A DNA stretch of 64,000 nucleotides, taken from NCBI GenBank assembly GCA_018266075.1, contig JAFEBB010000001.1:163275-227274 (forward strand), in the 5' to 3' direction. Position 1 is the stretch's first letter. Every line of letters begins with the position of its first letter. The translations under genes and the position numbers were made by a program. Source of the DNA: Deltaproteobacteria bacterium (GTDB lineage Bacteria; Myxococcota; Myxococcia; Myxococcales; SZAS-1). Under the pieces are notes generated by a model, which worked only from the letters and a program-made list of their open reading frames with translations, was not told the DNA's origin and ran no database searches. Of the stretch, positions 1 through 8,242 are shown piece by piece.

Positions 1-1875
1 ACGAACGGTACCGGCGCGACCACCGGCCCCACGGGTACGAGCGGCACCAGCGCGACCACGTCCAGCAACGGCGGGGGCAGCACCACCGGCGACTGCGTGC
101 CCGACGGCCAGTTCGCCTCGGACCCCACCCAGTGCTGCAGCGGCTTCGCCGACAGCAGCGGCTACTGCGGCTCGAACGCCACCAACGGCAATGGCAGCGC
201 GAGCGCCACCACCAGCGCGGGCTCCACGGGCTCGGGCAGCACTACCGGCCCCAACACCTCGGGCACCACCAGCGGCACCAACGGCGCGATCAGCTTCGGC
301 GGCGGCTGGATTCCGGATGACGCGGGCTACACCCCCGCGACCGACGGCGGCGGCGCCACGATCGTGGTCATCGACACCGGGGCGGACGCGAGCTCCTCCA
401 GCAAGTTCGGCGGCGGGACCGATCCCAATGCGCCGCAGATCGTCTACCCGCCCAACGGCGTGCTCGTGCCGCCGAACATGAACTCGCTCGAGTTCCACTT
501 CATCCCCGGCGCGGGGCAGACGCTCTTCAAGCTCGAGCTGCACTCGCCCACGGCGACCATGGACATCTACACCGGCTGCACCGCGGTGGGCTCGGGCTGC
601 GTGTACAGCACCGGGGCCACGTTCTGGAGCCAGTTCGTGAACACGGCGCGCGGCACGGCGCCGGTGACGTACACCATCAGCGGCGTGAACGGCACGAGCC
701 CGGGCGCGGTGGGCACCTCGGCGCAACAGACGATCGCCTTCAGCGACCAGGACATCACCGGCGGCATCTACTTCTGGAACACGAGCGGAGAGGTGGACCG
801 CTACGACTGGGGCCTGCCGGGCTCCGCGCCGGAGACGTGGATGGCCGGCAACCCGGTGAGCTGCGTGGGCTGCCACGTGCTCTCGCGCGAGGGCAACAAG
901 GCCATCGTCGACCGGGGCATCCCCTCCCCGCAGACGGTCACCAACAGCTACGTCGACGTGGCGACCACGCAGCCGCTCACCACGAGCTCCGGCACCGGAC
1001 TCTCCGGTGGCGGCAACCTGTTCTTCTCCTTCTCGCCGGGCGGCGGCTTCGCGCTCTTCAGCAACGGCAACAAGATCGGCTGGCGCGACCTGAGCTCGGG
1101 CGCAGTGCTGGGCACCAACATCACCAGCGGCAGCATGCCCGACTGGTCGCCGAGCGGGAACGACATGGTCTTCGCCAAGCCGCAGCAGAACCCGTTCATC
1201 GGCGAGCCGGGCGTGACCTCGGCGTCCATCGAGACCATGCACTTCAACGGCTTCGGATGGGACCCGGCCGCGCCGCTGGTGTCCTTCAGCGGCGAGAACA
1301 ACTACTACCCGGCGTACGCGCCCACCGGCGACTGGGTGGCCTTCAACCGCTCGCCCAGCAACGTGGACTCCTTCTCCAACTCGCCGGGCACAGAGATGGA
1401 CGGCGGCGCGCCGGACGGCGAGCTCTGGGCGGTGGCGGCGGCGGGCGGCACGCCGGTGCGCATGGACGCCGCGTCGAACCCGGGCGCGCTCAGCTGGCCC
1501 AAGTGGGCGCCGGTGGTGGGCAGCTACTACGGCGGCAAGGTGATGTGGCTGACCTTCTCCAGCGACCGCGCCTACGGCCTGCGCCTGGGCAACAACCAGG
1601 AGACGCAGCTCTGGATGACGGCCTTCGACCCCGACGTCGCCGCCGGCGGCGTGGACCCCAGCTTCCCGGCGTTCTACTTCCCGTACCAGGACATCGGCGG
1701 CGGCAACCACATCGCGCAGTGGGTGACCACCATCGTCCGGCAGGACTGCACCACCAACTCCGACTGCCCGAGCAAGGACACCTGCCAGGCCGGCAAGTGC
1801 GTCCCCGGGCAGTTCACCCACGGGCTGCCCGTGGCGCACCCGCCGAAGCCGAAGTCTCCGCACGGGCACCACTGA
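1..1875 (+). CDS. Secreted TolB/WD40-like beta-propeller protein, 5' end outside the window
   Basis: The reading frame is open from base 1, so the N-terminus lies upstream of the window. The first ~100 residues are a Thr/Ser/Gly-rich linker interrupted by a short Cys motif (DPTQCCSG). This is the usual spacer after a lipobox in this genome. The rest reads as a propeller: repeated short strands with motifs such as 'PDWSPSGNDMVF' and 'YPAYAPTGDWVAF', as in TolB/PD40 repeats. At nt ~862-876 it carries CVGCH, a CxxCH haem-c-type motif, directly before a strand. A C-terminal Cys cluster (CTTNSDCPSKDTC) resembles the Cys-rich tags seen in other lipoproteins here. It probably sits on the outer surface. 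Fold is inferred from motifs; function is unknown. Confidence 0.75.
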   Translation, partial: TNGTGATTGPTGTSGTSATTSSNGGGSTTGDCVPDGQFASDPTQCCSGFADSSGYCGSNATNGNGSASATTSAGSTGSGSTTGPNTSGTTSGTNGAISFGGGWIPDDAGYTPATDGGGATIVVIDTGADASSSSKFGGGTDPNAPQIVYPPNGVLVPPNMNSLEFHFIPGAGQTLFKLELHSPTATMDIYTGCTAVGSGCVYSTGATFWSQFVNTARGTAPVTYTISGVNGTSPGAVGTSAQQTIAFSDQDITGGIYFWNTSGEVDRYDWGLPGSAPETWMAGNPVSCVGCHVLSREGNKAIVDRGIPSPQTVTNSYVDVATTQPLTTSSGTGLSGGGNLFFSFSPGGGFALFSNGNKIGWRDLSSGAVLGTNITSGSMPDWSPSGNDMVFAKPQQNPFIGEPGVTSASIETMHFNGFGWDPAAPLVSFSGENNYYPAYAPTGDWVAFNRSPSNVDSFSNSPGTEMDGGAPDGELWAVAAAGGTPVRMDAASNPGALSWPKWAPVVGSYYGGKVMWLTFSSDRAYGLRLGNNQETQLWMTAFDPDVAAGGVDPSFPAFYFPYQDIGGGNHIAQWVTTIVRQDCTTNSDCPSKDTCQAGKCVPGQFTHGLPVAHPPKPKSPHGHH

Positions 1876-1941
1876 GAAATTGTTTCAATCGCTCGCGCGC
1901 ACCTGATCTAGCGTCTCCCCTCCACTGAGGGGAGCAACGCC

Positions 1942-2379
1942 ATGCCGAACCCGTTCGTGCACATCGAGCTGAACACCGACGACGTCGCCAAGGCCAAGCA
2001 GTTCTACAAGGCCGTCTTCGCCTGGAAGCTGGAGGACATGCCCATGGGCCCGGGCATGACCTACACCATGCTCGACGTGGGCAAGGGCGTGGGCGGCGGC
2101 ATGCAGGCCAAGCCCATGCCGCAGGCGCCCACGCAGTGGCTGCCCTACGTCGAGGTCGCCGACGTGAAGGCCACGCTGCAGAAGGCCGCCGCGGCGGGCG
2201 CCCAGGTGGTGGCGCCGTACATGGAGATCGGCGAGATGGGCGCCATCGGCGTGTTCGTGGATCCCACGGGCGCCGGCATCGGCGTGTGGCAGACCGTGAA
2301 GAAGCCCGCGCGCGCCAGGAAGCCCGCCAAGAAGGCGGCGAAGAAGGCCACCAAGAAGAGCGCCAAGAAGCGCCGCTAA
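1942..2379 (+). CDS. VOC-family (glyoxalase/bleomycin-resistance fold) protein with Lys/Ala-rich tail
   Basis: The N-terminal ~115 residues are a compact VOC domain: 'FVHIELNTDDVAKAKQFYKAVFAWK' opening, 'PYVEVADVKATLQKAAAAGA' second beta-alpha module, and 'VFVDPTGAGIGVWQ' end. This is the common single-domain form annotated as a VOC or glyoxalase-like protein. The last ~25 residues are almost only K, A, R and P (KPAKKAAKKATKKSAKKRR), like the tails of bacterial histone H1-like proteins, so nucleic-acid binding is possible. The start ATG is preceded by GGGGAG at a good distance. It is convergent with the next gene and separated from it by a perfect hairpin. The substrate cannot be predicted from sequence. 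Confidence 0.85.
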   Translation: MPNPFVHIELNTDDVAKAKQFYKAVFAWKLEDMPMGPGMTYTMLDVGKGVGGGMQAKPMPQAPTQWLPYVEVADVKATLQKAAAAGAQVVAPYMEIGEMGAIGVFVDPTGAGIGVWQTVKKPARARKPAKKAAKKATKKSAKKRR

Positions 2380-2402
2380 CGTTGGTCCGGCGGGCTCACC
2401 GA

Positions 2403-2430
2403 GGCGGAGTCGAGGAGGACCTCGACTCCG
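2403..2430. terminator. Perfect 12-bp hairpin between convergent genes
   Basis: GCGGAGTCGAGG and its exact complement flank a 4-nt loop. The hairpin lies between the 3' ends of the VOC gene and the convergent Cys-rich lipoprotein gene, so it is likely a shared terminator. There is no clear U-tract on either side. Confidence 0.6.
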
Positions 2431-2448
2431 CTCTCGCGTTCGCGTGAA

Positions 2449-4152
2449 TCAGCGGGCGCCCGGGCGGGGCGGCTTACCTGCGATGAGGCAGCTGTACTGG
2501 CACGTGCCGCCGCCATCGTCGACGTAGGTGCAGGCCGTCTCCGAGCTGCAGCCGCCGTTGTTCTCCAGGCCGGCCGCGCTCACGTCGCAAGGGTCGCCCA
2601 GCGCGAGCGGCTGGCAGGTGCCGCCCGCCGCGCAGACCGCGTCCAGGCACTGGTCGGCGACGCCGGCGGTGCAGCTGTCGCCGTACGCGAGCTGGGCCAC
2701 ACAGGTGCCGTTCGCGCACGCCTCGAAGGTCTGGCAGTCGTAGTTGTTCTGGCAGGCGTCGCCGGCGCGGACGCGCTGGATGCAGTGGCCGTTGATGCAG
2801 TCGTAGTCGTACACGCACGAGCCCGAGCCCGCGTCGTCGCCGGCGCAGGTGTCGCCGAGGCCGCCGTAGCTCACGCAGGTGCCGGGGCCGCTGTCCGGGT
2901 TGTCGCAGAAGCCGGTGGTGCAGTAGCGACTGCCGAAGCCGCTGGGGTCGTTGCCGCAGGCCTCGCCCAGGTTCGAGTTGAAGGGCTGGCAGCTGCCGAG
3001 GAAGCAGGTGTCCGACGTGTCGCAATTCGACGCCGTGGGATCACACGCGCCGCCATCCGGGATGGGCGCCAGGCAGATCCCGCCGCCGTCGGCGAGGGTG
3101 CTGCAGTTCAGGCCGGTCGCGCAGTCGCCGTAGTAGGCGCAGGGCTGGTTCGCGCCGAGCGGAGCGCCGCACGTCGACGTGGTGCCCAGGCACACCAGGC
3201 CCGCCTGGCAATCGGTCGCCTGGAAGCAGGAGCCGCCCGTGCCCAGGAAGGCCGTGCACAGCCCGCTGAAGTCGCAGAAGCCCTGGGTCGGGTCGCACTC
3301 GTCGCCCTGCGGGCAGCCGGCGTCGACGCCCACGAACGGCGCGCAGACCGCGCCACCGTCGGGGACGTCGGTGTAGTCGCAGTAGCCCTGGGCACACGCG
3401 GCGTCCAGGCACTCCTGTCCGAGGTTCGCCGAGCCCACGTAGTGGCAGGTGCCGGTGCCGCAGCCGAACTGGCCCACGGTGCAGTACGGCGTGCCGCCGT
3501 CGGGGAACGCCGCGCACTGCTGCGAGAAGGTGCAGCTGCCGCCCACGGGAACGGCGCCCACCACCAGGCCGGAGAGGTCCAGCGAGAGCGGGTTGTTCTG
3601 CAGGGTCGCGCCGTCACAGCCCGCGTCGCCCAGGAGCGCGGTCACGCTGGCCACGAGCTGCGCCGCGTTGGCCGAGACCGCCAGGGTGCCGTCCGACACC
3701 GAGTCGCGGATGAGGGTCGGGCAGATGGTGTTCACGTTGAAGAGGCCCACGCAGTCGGTAGTCGCTGGGTCGAGCAGCTGGCAGCGCTGCGCGTAGGCGC
3801 ACATGGCCTGGGCCGCGCTGGAGCACACGGTGTCGAGCGCGGCGGTGCCGCTGGTCCCGCTGCTGCCGGTGGTGCCGGTGCTCGCCGACGTCCCCGTCGA
3901 CGCGCTGGTGCCCGTGCTCCCGTTGCTCGCGGTCGTCGCGCTCGAGCCGTTGGTGGCCGTGGAGCTGCCGGTGTTCGAGCCGCTGGTGTTGGCGTTGGTG
4001 CCCGAGCTGCCGCTGCCGGAGCCGTTGGCGTTGCTGTTCGTGCTGGTGCTCGTGCCCGAGCTGCCCGCGGTGCTGCCAGAGCTGCTCCCGCCGCCCGAGC
4101 TACAACCCACGAGCAGCGCCGTCAGCGCCGCCGTCCAGAGTACCTTGCGCAT
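2449..4152 (-). CDS. Cys-rich lipoprotein with Ser/Gly/Thr linker (Dickkopf-like Cys repeats)
   Basis: The protein is 567 residues. It opens with a lipoprotein signal (MRKVLWTAALTALLVGCSS), so the start is placed at this Met, which has GGGAGAGG upstream, and not at an in-frame codon 11 residues earlier. Residues ~20-105 are a low-complexity Ser/Gly/Thr/Asn linker. Then comes a helical Cys-containing segment (CSSAAQAMCAYAQRC), and then ~350 residues of spaced cysteines in a pattern like 'GDACQNNYDCQTFEACANGTC'. This resembles the Dickkopf-type Cys-rich repeats common in myxobacterial surface proteins. It is likely an outer-membrane or surface lipoprotein. Ligand and role are unknown. Confidence 0.85.
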   Translation of the reverse strand: MRKVLWTAALTALLVGCSSGGGSSSGSTAGSSGTSTSTNSNANGSGSGSSGTNANTSGSNTGSSTATNGSSATTASNGSTGTSASTGTSASTGTTGSSGTSGTAALDTVCSSAAQAMCAYAQRCQLLDPATTDCVGLFNVNTICPTLIRDSVSDGTLAVSANAAQLVASVTALLGDAGCDGATLQNNPLSLDLSGLVVGAVPVGGSCTFSQQCAAFPDGGTPYCTVGQFGCGTGTCHYVGSANLGQECLDAACAQGYCDYTDVPDGGAVCAPFVGVDAGCPQGDECDPTQGFCDFSGLCTAFLGTGGSCFQATDCQAGLVCLGTTSTCGAPLGANQPCAYYGDCATGLNCSTLADGGGICLAPIPDGGACDPTASNCDTSDTCFLGSCQPFNSNLGEACGNDPSGFGSRYCTTGFCDNPDSGPGTCVSYGGLGDTCAGDDAGSGSCVYDYDCINGHCIQRVRAGDACQNNYDCQTFEACANGTCVAQLAYGDSCTAGVADQCLDAVCAAGGTCQPLALGDPCDVSAAGLENNGGCSSETACTYVDDGGGTCQYSCLIAGKPPRPGAR

Positions 4153-4233
4153 CGTGCCTCTCCCGATTGGGACGCTCGGCCCCACGCGTCCGCGAGGGTC
4201 GGGAGGCTAGCACCGGCTGCGGAGCCCCAACAG

Positions 4234-5040
4234 TCACACGGTGCGCGGGGACCCGAGCGGGGCGCGTGGGCGCACGGGCTCGGCGGAGAGCGCGGCGCGC
4301 AGCTCGTCGGCCGCGCGCTGGATGACCTCGCGGCAGCGCTCGCGGAGCGCGGGCACGTCATCCGGGCCGAGGCCGGCCGTCGGAATCGGCTCGAGGACCT
4401 TTACCACCGCGCGCGCATCCCCGAACCAGAGCGAGCCCTTGGGGCGGCAGGCGTGGGTGCCCACCAGCGCCAGCGGCAGGAGTGGCGCCTGGGCGTCGAT
4501 GGCGAGCTGGAAGGCGCCGTCCTTGAAGGGGAGCAGCTTGCCATCGGGCGAGCGCGTGCCCTCGGGGAAGATCATCACCGGCACGCCCGCGTCGAGCGTG
4601 CGGCGGCAGGCCTCGAACATGCGCCGCACGCTGCCCGAGTCGCCGCGCCGCAGGGGGATGTCACCGCCCAGCCGCATCAGCCAGCCCAGGAGCGGCAGCT
4701 TGAAGATCTCCTCCTTGGCGATGAAGCGCATATCGAACGGCAGGTGCGAGAGCAGGAACGGATCCGACGTCGACGCGTGGTTCGAGACGACGACGTAACC
4801 TTTTTGTTTCACATCCACCGGCGCCTTTCCGGCCACGGAGAAGCGCCAGAGCGGCGTGATGCTGGAGGTGACGCGCCCGAAGAAGCGCATCATGTGCCCG
4901 CGCGCACGCATGCCCGGATCGCGCTCGCGGTGCCAAAGGGCGACCACGGCGAACGCAGGCAGCAGGAACACCGCCGCGCCAAAGAACTCCACGTACGTCC
5001 ACAGGCCGAGCACTGCGCGTCTCATAGGGCAAGCATGCAT
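4234..5040 (-). CDS. plsC: 1-acyl-sn-glycerol-3-phosphate acyltransferase
   Basis: This is a lysophosphatidic acid acyltransferase that transfers an acyl chain to the sn-2 position in phospholipid synthesis at the inner membrane. The acyltransferase block I NHASTSD (the H-x4-D catalytic pair), the block with RFIAKEEIFKLPLLGWLM, and block III FPEGTRS are all present in the right order. An N-terminal hydrophobic segment (VEFFGAAVFLLPAFAVVAL) anchors it. The length of 268 aa is usual. A second Met six codons in (MRRAVLGLW) is an equally plausible start. It is divergent from the next gene. Assignment to the PlsC family is firm; the exact acceptor is inferred. Confidence 0.92.
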   Translation of the reverse strand: MHACPMRRAVLGLWTYVEFFGAAVFLLPAFAVVALWHRERDPGMRARGHMMRFFGRVTSSITPLWRFSVAGKAPVDVKQKGYVVVSNHASTSDPFLLSHLPFDMRFIAKEEIFKLPLLGWLMRLGGDIPLRRGDSGSVRRMFEACRRTLDAGVPVMIFPEGTRSPDGKLLPFKDGAFQLAIDAQAPLLPLALVGTHACRPKGSLWFGDARAVVKVLEPIPTAGLGPDDVPALRERCREVIQRAADELRAALSAEPVRPRAPLGSPRTV

Positions 5041-5107
5041 CTGGACCGGTCACCGCGCGGTCACGGCGGCGGATCAACTCCGGGGACTTCTGGGTTAGCT
5101 TTCGCCC

Positions 5108-5863
5108 ATGCGCACCCTGCTCCTCACGGCCGTCCTGCTTGCGGCTTCGGCCGACGACGTCGCCGCCAAGTACGGACTGCAGCCCGTCGACCTGCACTCC
5201 GCCATCTTCTCCAACATCACCGGGGACACGATGTGGGTCCCCATGCCGACCTCGCAGCTCCGCGCCCTCGACGGCAAGGGCCGCGCGGCCGCCATCGAGG
5301 CGCTCGGCGCCCTGGCCCGCGAGTACGTGAAGTCGGCCGACTTCAAGCAGCGCTACGCCGCCTGGCGCAAGGACCAGGTGGGCGACGCGCCGCCCAAGCC
5401 CAAGTCGTACGACCAGGCGCTCAAGGAGCAGAAGGCCCAGGTCGCGAAGATGGCCAAGGACATGGAGGAGCAGATCAAGAAGCTGCCGCCCGACGCGCAG
5501 GCCAACGCGCGCGACGCGCTCAAGGGCATCGTCAACGACCCCAGCCGCTATCCGGACCGCTCCGCCTACGACAAGATGGTGAAGGACCAGTACGAGGAGG
5601 CGCTCAACGCCTACAAGGCGCGCGACGCCAAGTACCCGGCCGATCCCAAGCCGCTCATCAAGGGCGCCCTGCAGCGCTTCCTCGATGGCACCTCGGACGT
5701 CGACTTCAACGCCAAGGTGGCGGACGCCGGCGGGCACAAGGTCTTCGAGAGCGACGACTACGAGCGCAAGCCCGAGCTGTGGAAGCGCGCCTTCCGCGCC
5801 GGGCCCGAGGCGACCCAGGCCGCGCGGAAGATCGCTACGGAGTGGCTGAAGGAGCTGAAGTAG
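5108..5863 (+). CDS. Hypothetical secreted protein, 251 aa
   Basis: A short signal-like N-terminus (MRTLLLTAVLLAASADD) is followed by a charged, Lys-rich, mostly helical protein with a coiled-coil-like middle (LKEQKAQVAKMAKDMEEQIKK). Codon use is strongly GC3-biased like neighbouring real genes. No family is recognised. Its last 29 bases overlap the 3' end of the convergent endopeptidase gene, so the two share their terminal coding region. Confidence 0.7.
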   Translation: MRTLLLTAVLLAASADDVAAKYGLQPVDLHSAIFSNITGDTMWVPMPTSQLRALDGKGRAAAIEALGALAREYVKSADFKQRYAAWRKDQVGDAPPKPKSYDQALKEQKAQVAKMAKDMEEQIKKLPPDAQANARDALKGIVNDPSRYPDRSAYDKMVKDQYEEALNAYKARDAKYPADPKPLIKGALQRFLDGTSDVDFNAKVADAGGHKVFESDDYERKPELWKRAFRAGPEATQAARKIATEWLKELK

Positions 5864-7253
5864 CCGCAGTCGCCGTCGCCGGTGCCGCAACCGCCGCGAC
5901 GTGCACTTCTGCGCGCGTCGGAACGGCCGGGTTGAGCGTGACTTGAACAGCGCTCGCGGCGGGTGCCGGCGCCGCCTCGACGGGCGCAGGCGCCGCGGCC
6001 ACGACGGGCGCGGCCGGAGTCGGCGCAGGTGCGCGCGCGGCGAGCATGGCCGGCGAGAGCCGCCGCTCGGGCACCACCACCGCCGGCGGAATCGGGCAGT
6101 GCGTGCACGCGCCGCGCAGCGGGACGGTGAGCGTCACGCCCGCGCGGATGAAGTTGTTGCTCATGTGGTTGGCCTTGCGGATGGCCTGCACCGTGGTGCC
6201 GTACTTGAGCGCGATGCGGCCCAGGCTGTCGCCGCTGTGCACCTTGTGCATGGCCACGTTGTACTCGGGCTGCTGCGCGAGCAGCGGCGCCACCCGGCGG
6301 CCCAGCTCCTGCGCGCGCGGGTTGAAGAAGCGCACGTGGAAGTGGTCGCGGTGCCGGCGCGCGTGCTGGATGAGCGAGTCGTGGCCGTTGTGGAAGAGCG
6401 AGTCGAGCCAGGCTTTGTCTTCGCCCTGCTTGAGCGCGTAGTCATAGATGACCTTCTGCACGTGCTTGTCGAGGAGCACCAACTGCACGTCGGTGTTCTG
6501 GATGATCGACTTGAGCAGCTCCCAGCACAGCGGCACGTTGATGTACTTCTCGCGCTCGCGGGCGCGCACCACTTCGTCGGTCGGGTAGTAGAACGCGAGG
6601 TCGACGTCGCGGCCGCTCTGGTGGCTCTTGTGGGGCCGCAGATACCCGCCGTCCTGGGCGCCAATCTGGTTCACGCGAAGCAGCGGCGCGTCCGGATGTG
6701 CAGCGCGCACCGCGCTGATGGCCTTCTCCAGGTACGCGATGGTCTCGTGCGTGCCGTAGGTCTTCTCCGGCGTGACGACGGTCCAGTCCTTCCCGTCGGG
6801 CATGCGCTCCGAATTGACGACGCGACCGGCGTCGACGAAGCCCACCGACATCGACCCCAGGGCCTTCGGGCTCGCCTTCCACAGCCGCTCCAGCTCGGCG
6901 TCGGAGATGTCTTTCGTGTAGCGGAGCTCACCGCCGCCCTGGTCGGCGCCCTCGTGCGACTCGCCCTCTTCGGCGACGTCCGAGTCGTCGGAGTCGTCGT
7001 CACCGTCGTCGGCCTTTTCGTCCTTGGCTTCCTCGGCAGGAGCCGCGGGCGCAGACGCGACCGCCACAGGTGCCGGAGCTGGCGCAGGTGCCGCAGCGAC
7101 CGCGACCGGCTGCGGAGCCGGAGTCGGCGCAGGCACAGCAGCGATGGGCACAGGCGCCGCAGCAGCGACAGGCGCAGCCGGCTCAGATGCAGGGACCACG
7201 GGCGCGGCAGCGCAGCCCGCGAGGACGAAGCTCAGAACGATCGGAATTCGCAC
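5835..7253 (-). CDS. Lipoprotein: penicillin-insensitive murein endopeptidase (M74, MepA-like) with LysM domain
   Basis: MepA-type enzymes cleave D-Ala-mDAP cross-links in peptidoglycan without being blocked by penicillin. The M74 zinc motifs are visible: HKSHQSGRDVD around residue 200 and the DHFHVRF block ~80 residues later. A LysM peptidoglycan-binding domain (HKVHSGDSLGRIALKYGTT) follows near residue 335. Pro/Ala-rich linkers flank both ends, and an acidic Asp/Glu stretch (DEKADDGDDDSDDSD) lies before the peptidase. A GTG start gives a clean lipobox (IPIVLSFVLAGCAA), so I prefer it to longer in-frame extensions. It probably remodels the wall from the periplasmic face of the outer membrane. 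It overlaps the preceding convergent gene by 29 bp. Confidence 0.88.
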   Translation of the reverse strand: MRIPIVLSFVLAGCAAAPVVPASEPAAPVAAAAPVPIAAVPAPTPAPQPVAVAAAPAPAPAPVAVASAPAAPAEEAKDEKADDGDDDSDDSDVAEEGESHEGADQGGGELRYTKDISDAELERLWKASPKALGSMSVGFVDAGRVVNSERMPDGKDWTVVTPEKTYGTHETIAYLEKAISAVRAAHPDAPLLRVNQIGAQDGGYLRPHKSHQSGRDVDLAFYYPTDEVVRAREREKYINVPLCWELLKSIIQNTDVQLVLLDKHVQKVIYDYALKQGEDKAWLDSLFHNGHDSLIQHARRHRDHFHVRFFNPRAQELGRRVAPLLAQQPEYNVAMHKVHSGDSLGRIALKYGTTVQAIRKANHMSNNFIRAGVTLTVPLRGACTHCPIPPAVVVPERRLSPAMLAARAPAPTPAAPVVAAAPAPVEAAPAPAASAVQVTLNPAVPTRAEVHVAAVAAPATATAATSAPSATP

Positions 7254-7368
7254 GCCGAAAACCACCTGAAGCCCGCAACACGCGCGAGCAAGAACGAGCC
7301 TAGCGCAGATTCTCCACGGCGCCGATTCGCGCGCCAGCGCCATCATCGTCCAGCGTCGTCCCAGCGAC

Positions 7369-7713
7369 TCAGCGCCGAGCGAACGACCGCACGGCCACCA
7401 GCAGCGCGCCCAGCGCGAGGATGCCGCCGAACACCGGAAACACGTACGGCATCGTCCACGCGGGCAGGAACAGGTCTGCCACCGAGCCGCTGCGGGCACC
7501 GAGCCACTCCGCGAGGGTCGTCAGCGGACAGCGCCAGTTGAAGACCACCAGCACCGCGAGCTCCAGCGCGCAGCCACCGAGCGCAATCCAGAGCCAGCGC
7601 CCTCGCCTGCCCGTCACGCCGCAGACGAGCACGTACAGCGCGCCCGCGGCCAGCACGAGAAACAGCAGCGCGTGCACCGCCTCGATGGCCACGATGAGGC
7701 GCTCGCGGCCCAT
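7369..7713 (-). CDS. Small integral membrane protein (DUF2784-like)
   Basis: 114 aa with three to four hydrophobic segments (HALLFLVLAAGALYVLVCG, LWIALGGCALELAVLVVF, and a C-terminal PVFGGILALGALLVAV). The loop motif NWRCPLTTLAEWLG resembles the conserved CPLTTLE motif of DUF2784 membrane proteins. That similarity is from memory of the family and needs a profile search. It starts 9 bp after the preceding minus-strand gene, so the two are probably cotranscribed. Confidence 0.7.
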   Translation of the reverse strand: MGRERLIVAIEAVHALLFLVLAAGALYVLVCGVTGRRGRWLWIALGGCALELAVLVVFNWRCPLTTLAEWLGARSGSVADLFLPAWTMPYVFPVFGGILALGALLVAVRSFARR

Positions 7714-7722
7714 GCGCGCGGC

Positions 7723-8124
7723 TCAGTGCAGGAGCGGAACGGCGGCGTCTTCGATCGCGGCGCCGAGGTGCTTGCGGAGCTCGTCGAGCTGATCGCCGCT
7801 TGGCGGCCGCTCGAAGCAGAGCTGCAACGAGATCCGCCCGAAGGCCTTCGCCCAGAGCTCGAGGTCGATGCGACACGGCTGGCCCACGGGCGCCAGGTCG
7901 CGCACCAGGGGAACCTCGGCGTCGAAGACGGAGATCGGCCACTCGTCGTTGTGGCGGCGGCACAGATCCGCGAGCTCTTCATCGAGGCGCATGCGCACGC
8001 GCTCCACCGTGGCTTGCGGCCCGCCGGGCGCGCCTTCGGGCAACCCCTCCACCACGCCGATGCTCACCGTGTCCATGGTGGCCACGAAGAACCGCCCCCG
8101 GATGTTCGCCGACGCACGACCCAT
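7723..8124 (-). CDS. Hypothetical protein, 133 aa
   Basis: A small soluble alpha/beta-looking protein beginning MGRASANIRGRFFVATMDT. The ATG is chosen because AAGGCGG lies at a suitable distance; an in-frame GTG five codons upstream is possible. There is no signal peptide and no recognised motif. It lies downstream of cysN on the same strand after a ~118-bp gap and is followed closely by the small membrane protein gene. A link to sulfur metabolism is not supported. Confidence 0.65.
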   Translation of the reverse strand: MGRASANIRGRFFVATMDTVSIGVVEGLPEGAPGGPQATVERVRMRLDEELADLCRRHNDEWPISVFDAEVPLVRDLAPVGQPCRIDLELWAKAFGRISLQLCFERPPSGDQLDELRKHLGAAIEDAAVPLLH

Positions 8125-8242
8125 CAACCCGCCTTGCACAGACGGGCTTCAGCCTAGTCGATCTCAGAAGAAGACCTGGAGTCGGCTGTTGAGATCGTAC
8201 TCGGCGCGGTCGGCCCTGGTCCGCTCGCGGAGCGGCGCGAGC

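Noticed and set aside
2785..5946. A 1053-codon plus-strand frame across the Cys-rich lipoprotein and plsC
   Set aside because: Antisense to two well-supported minus-strand genes; composition is Ala/Arg/Val noise.
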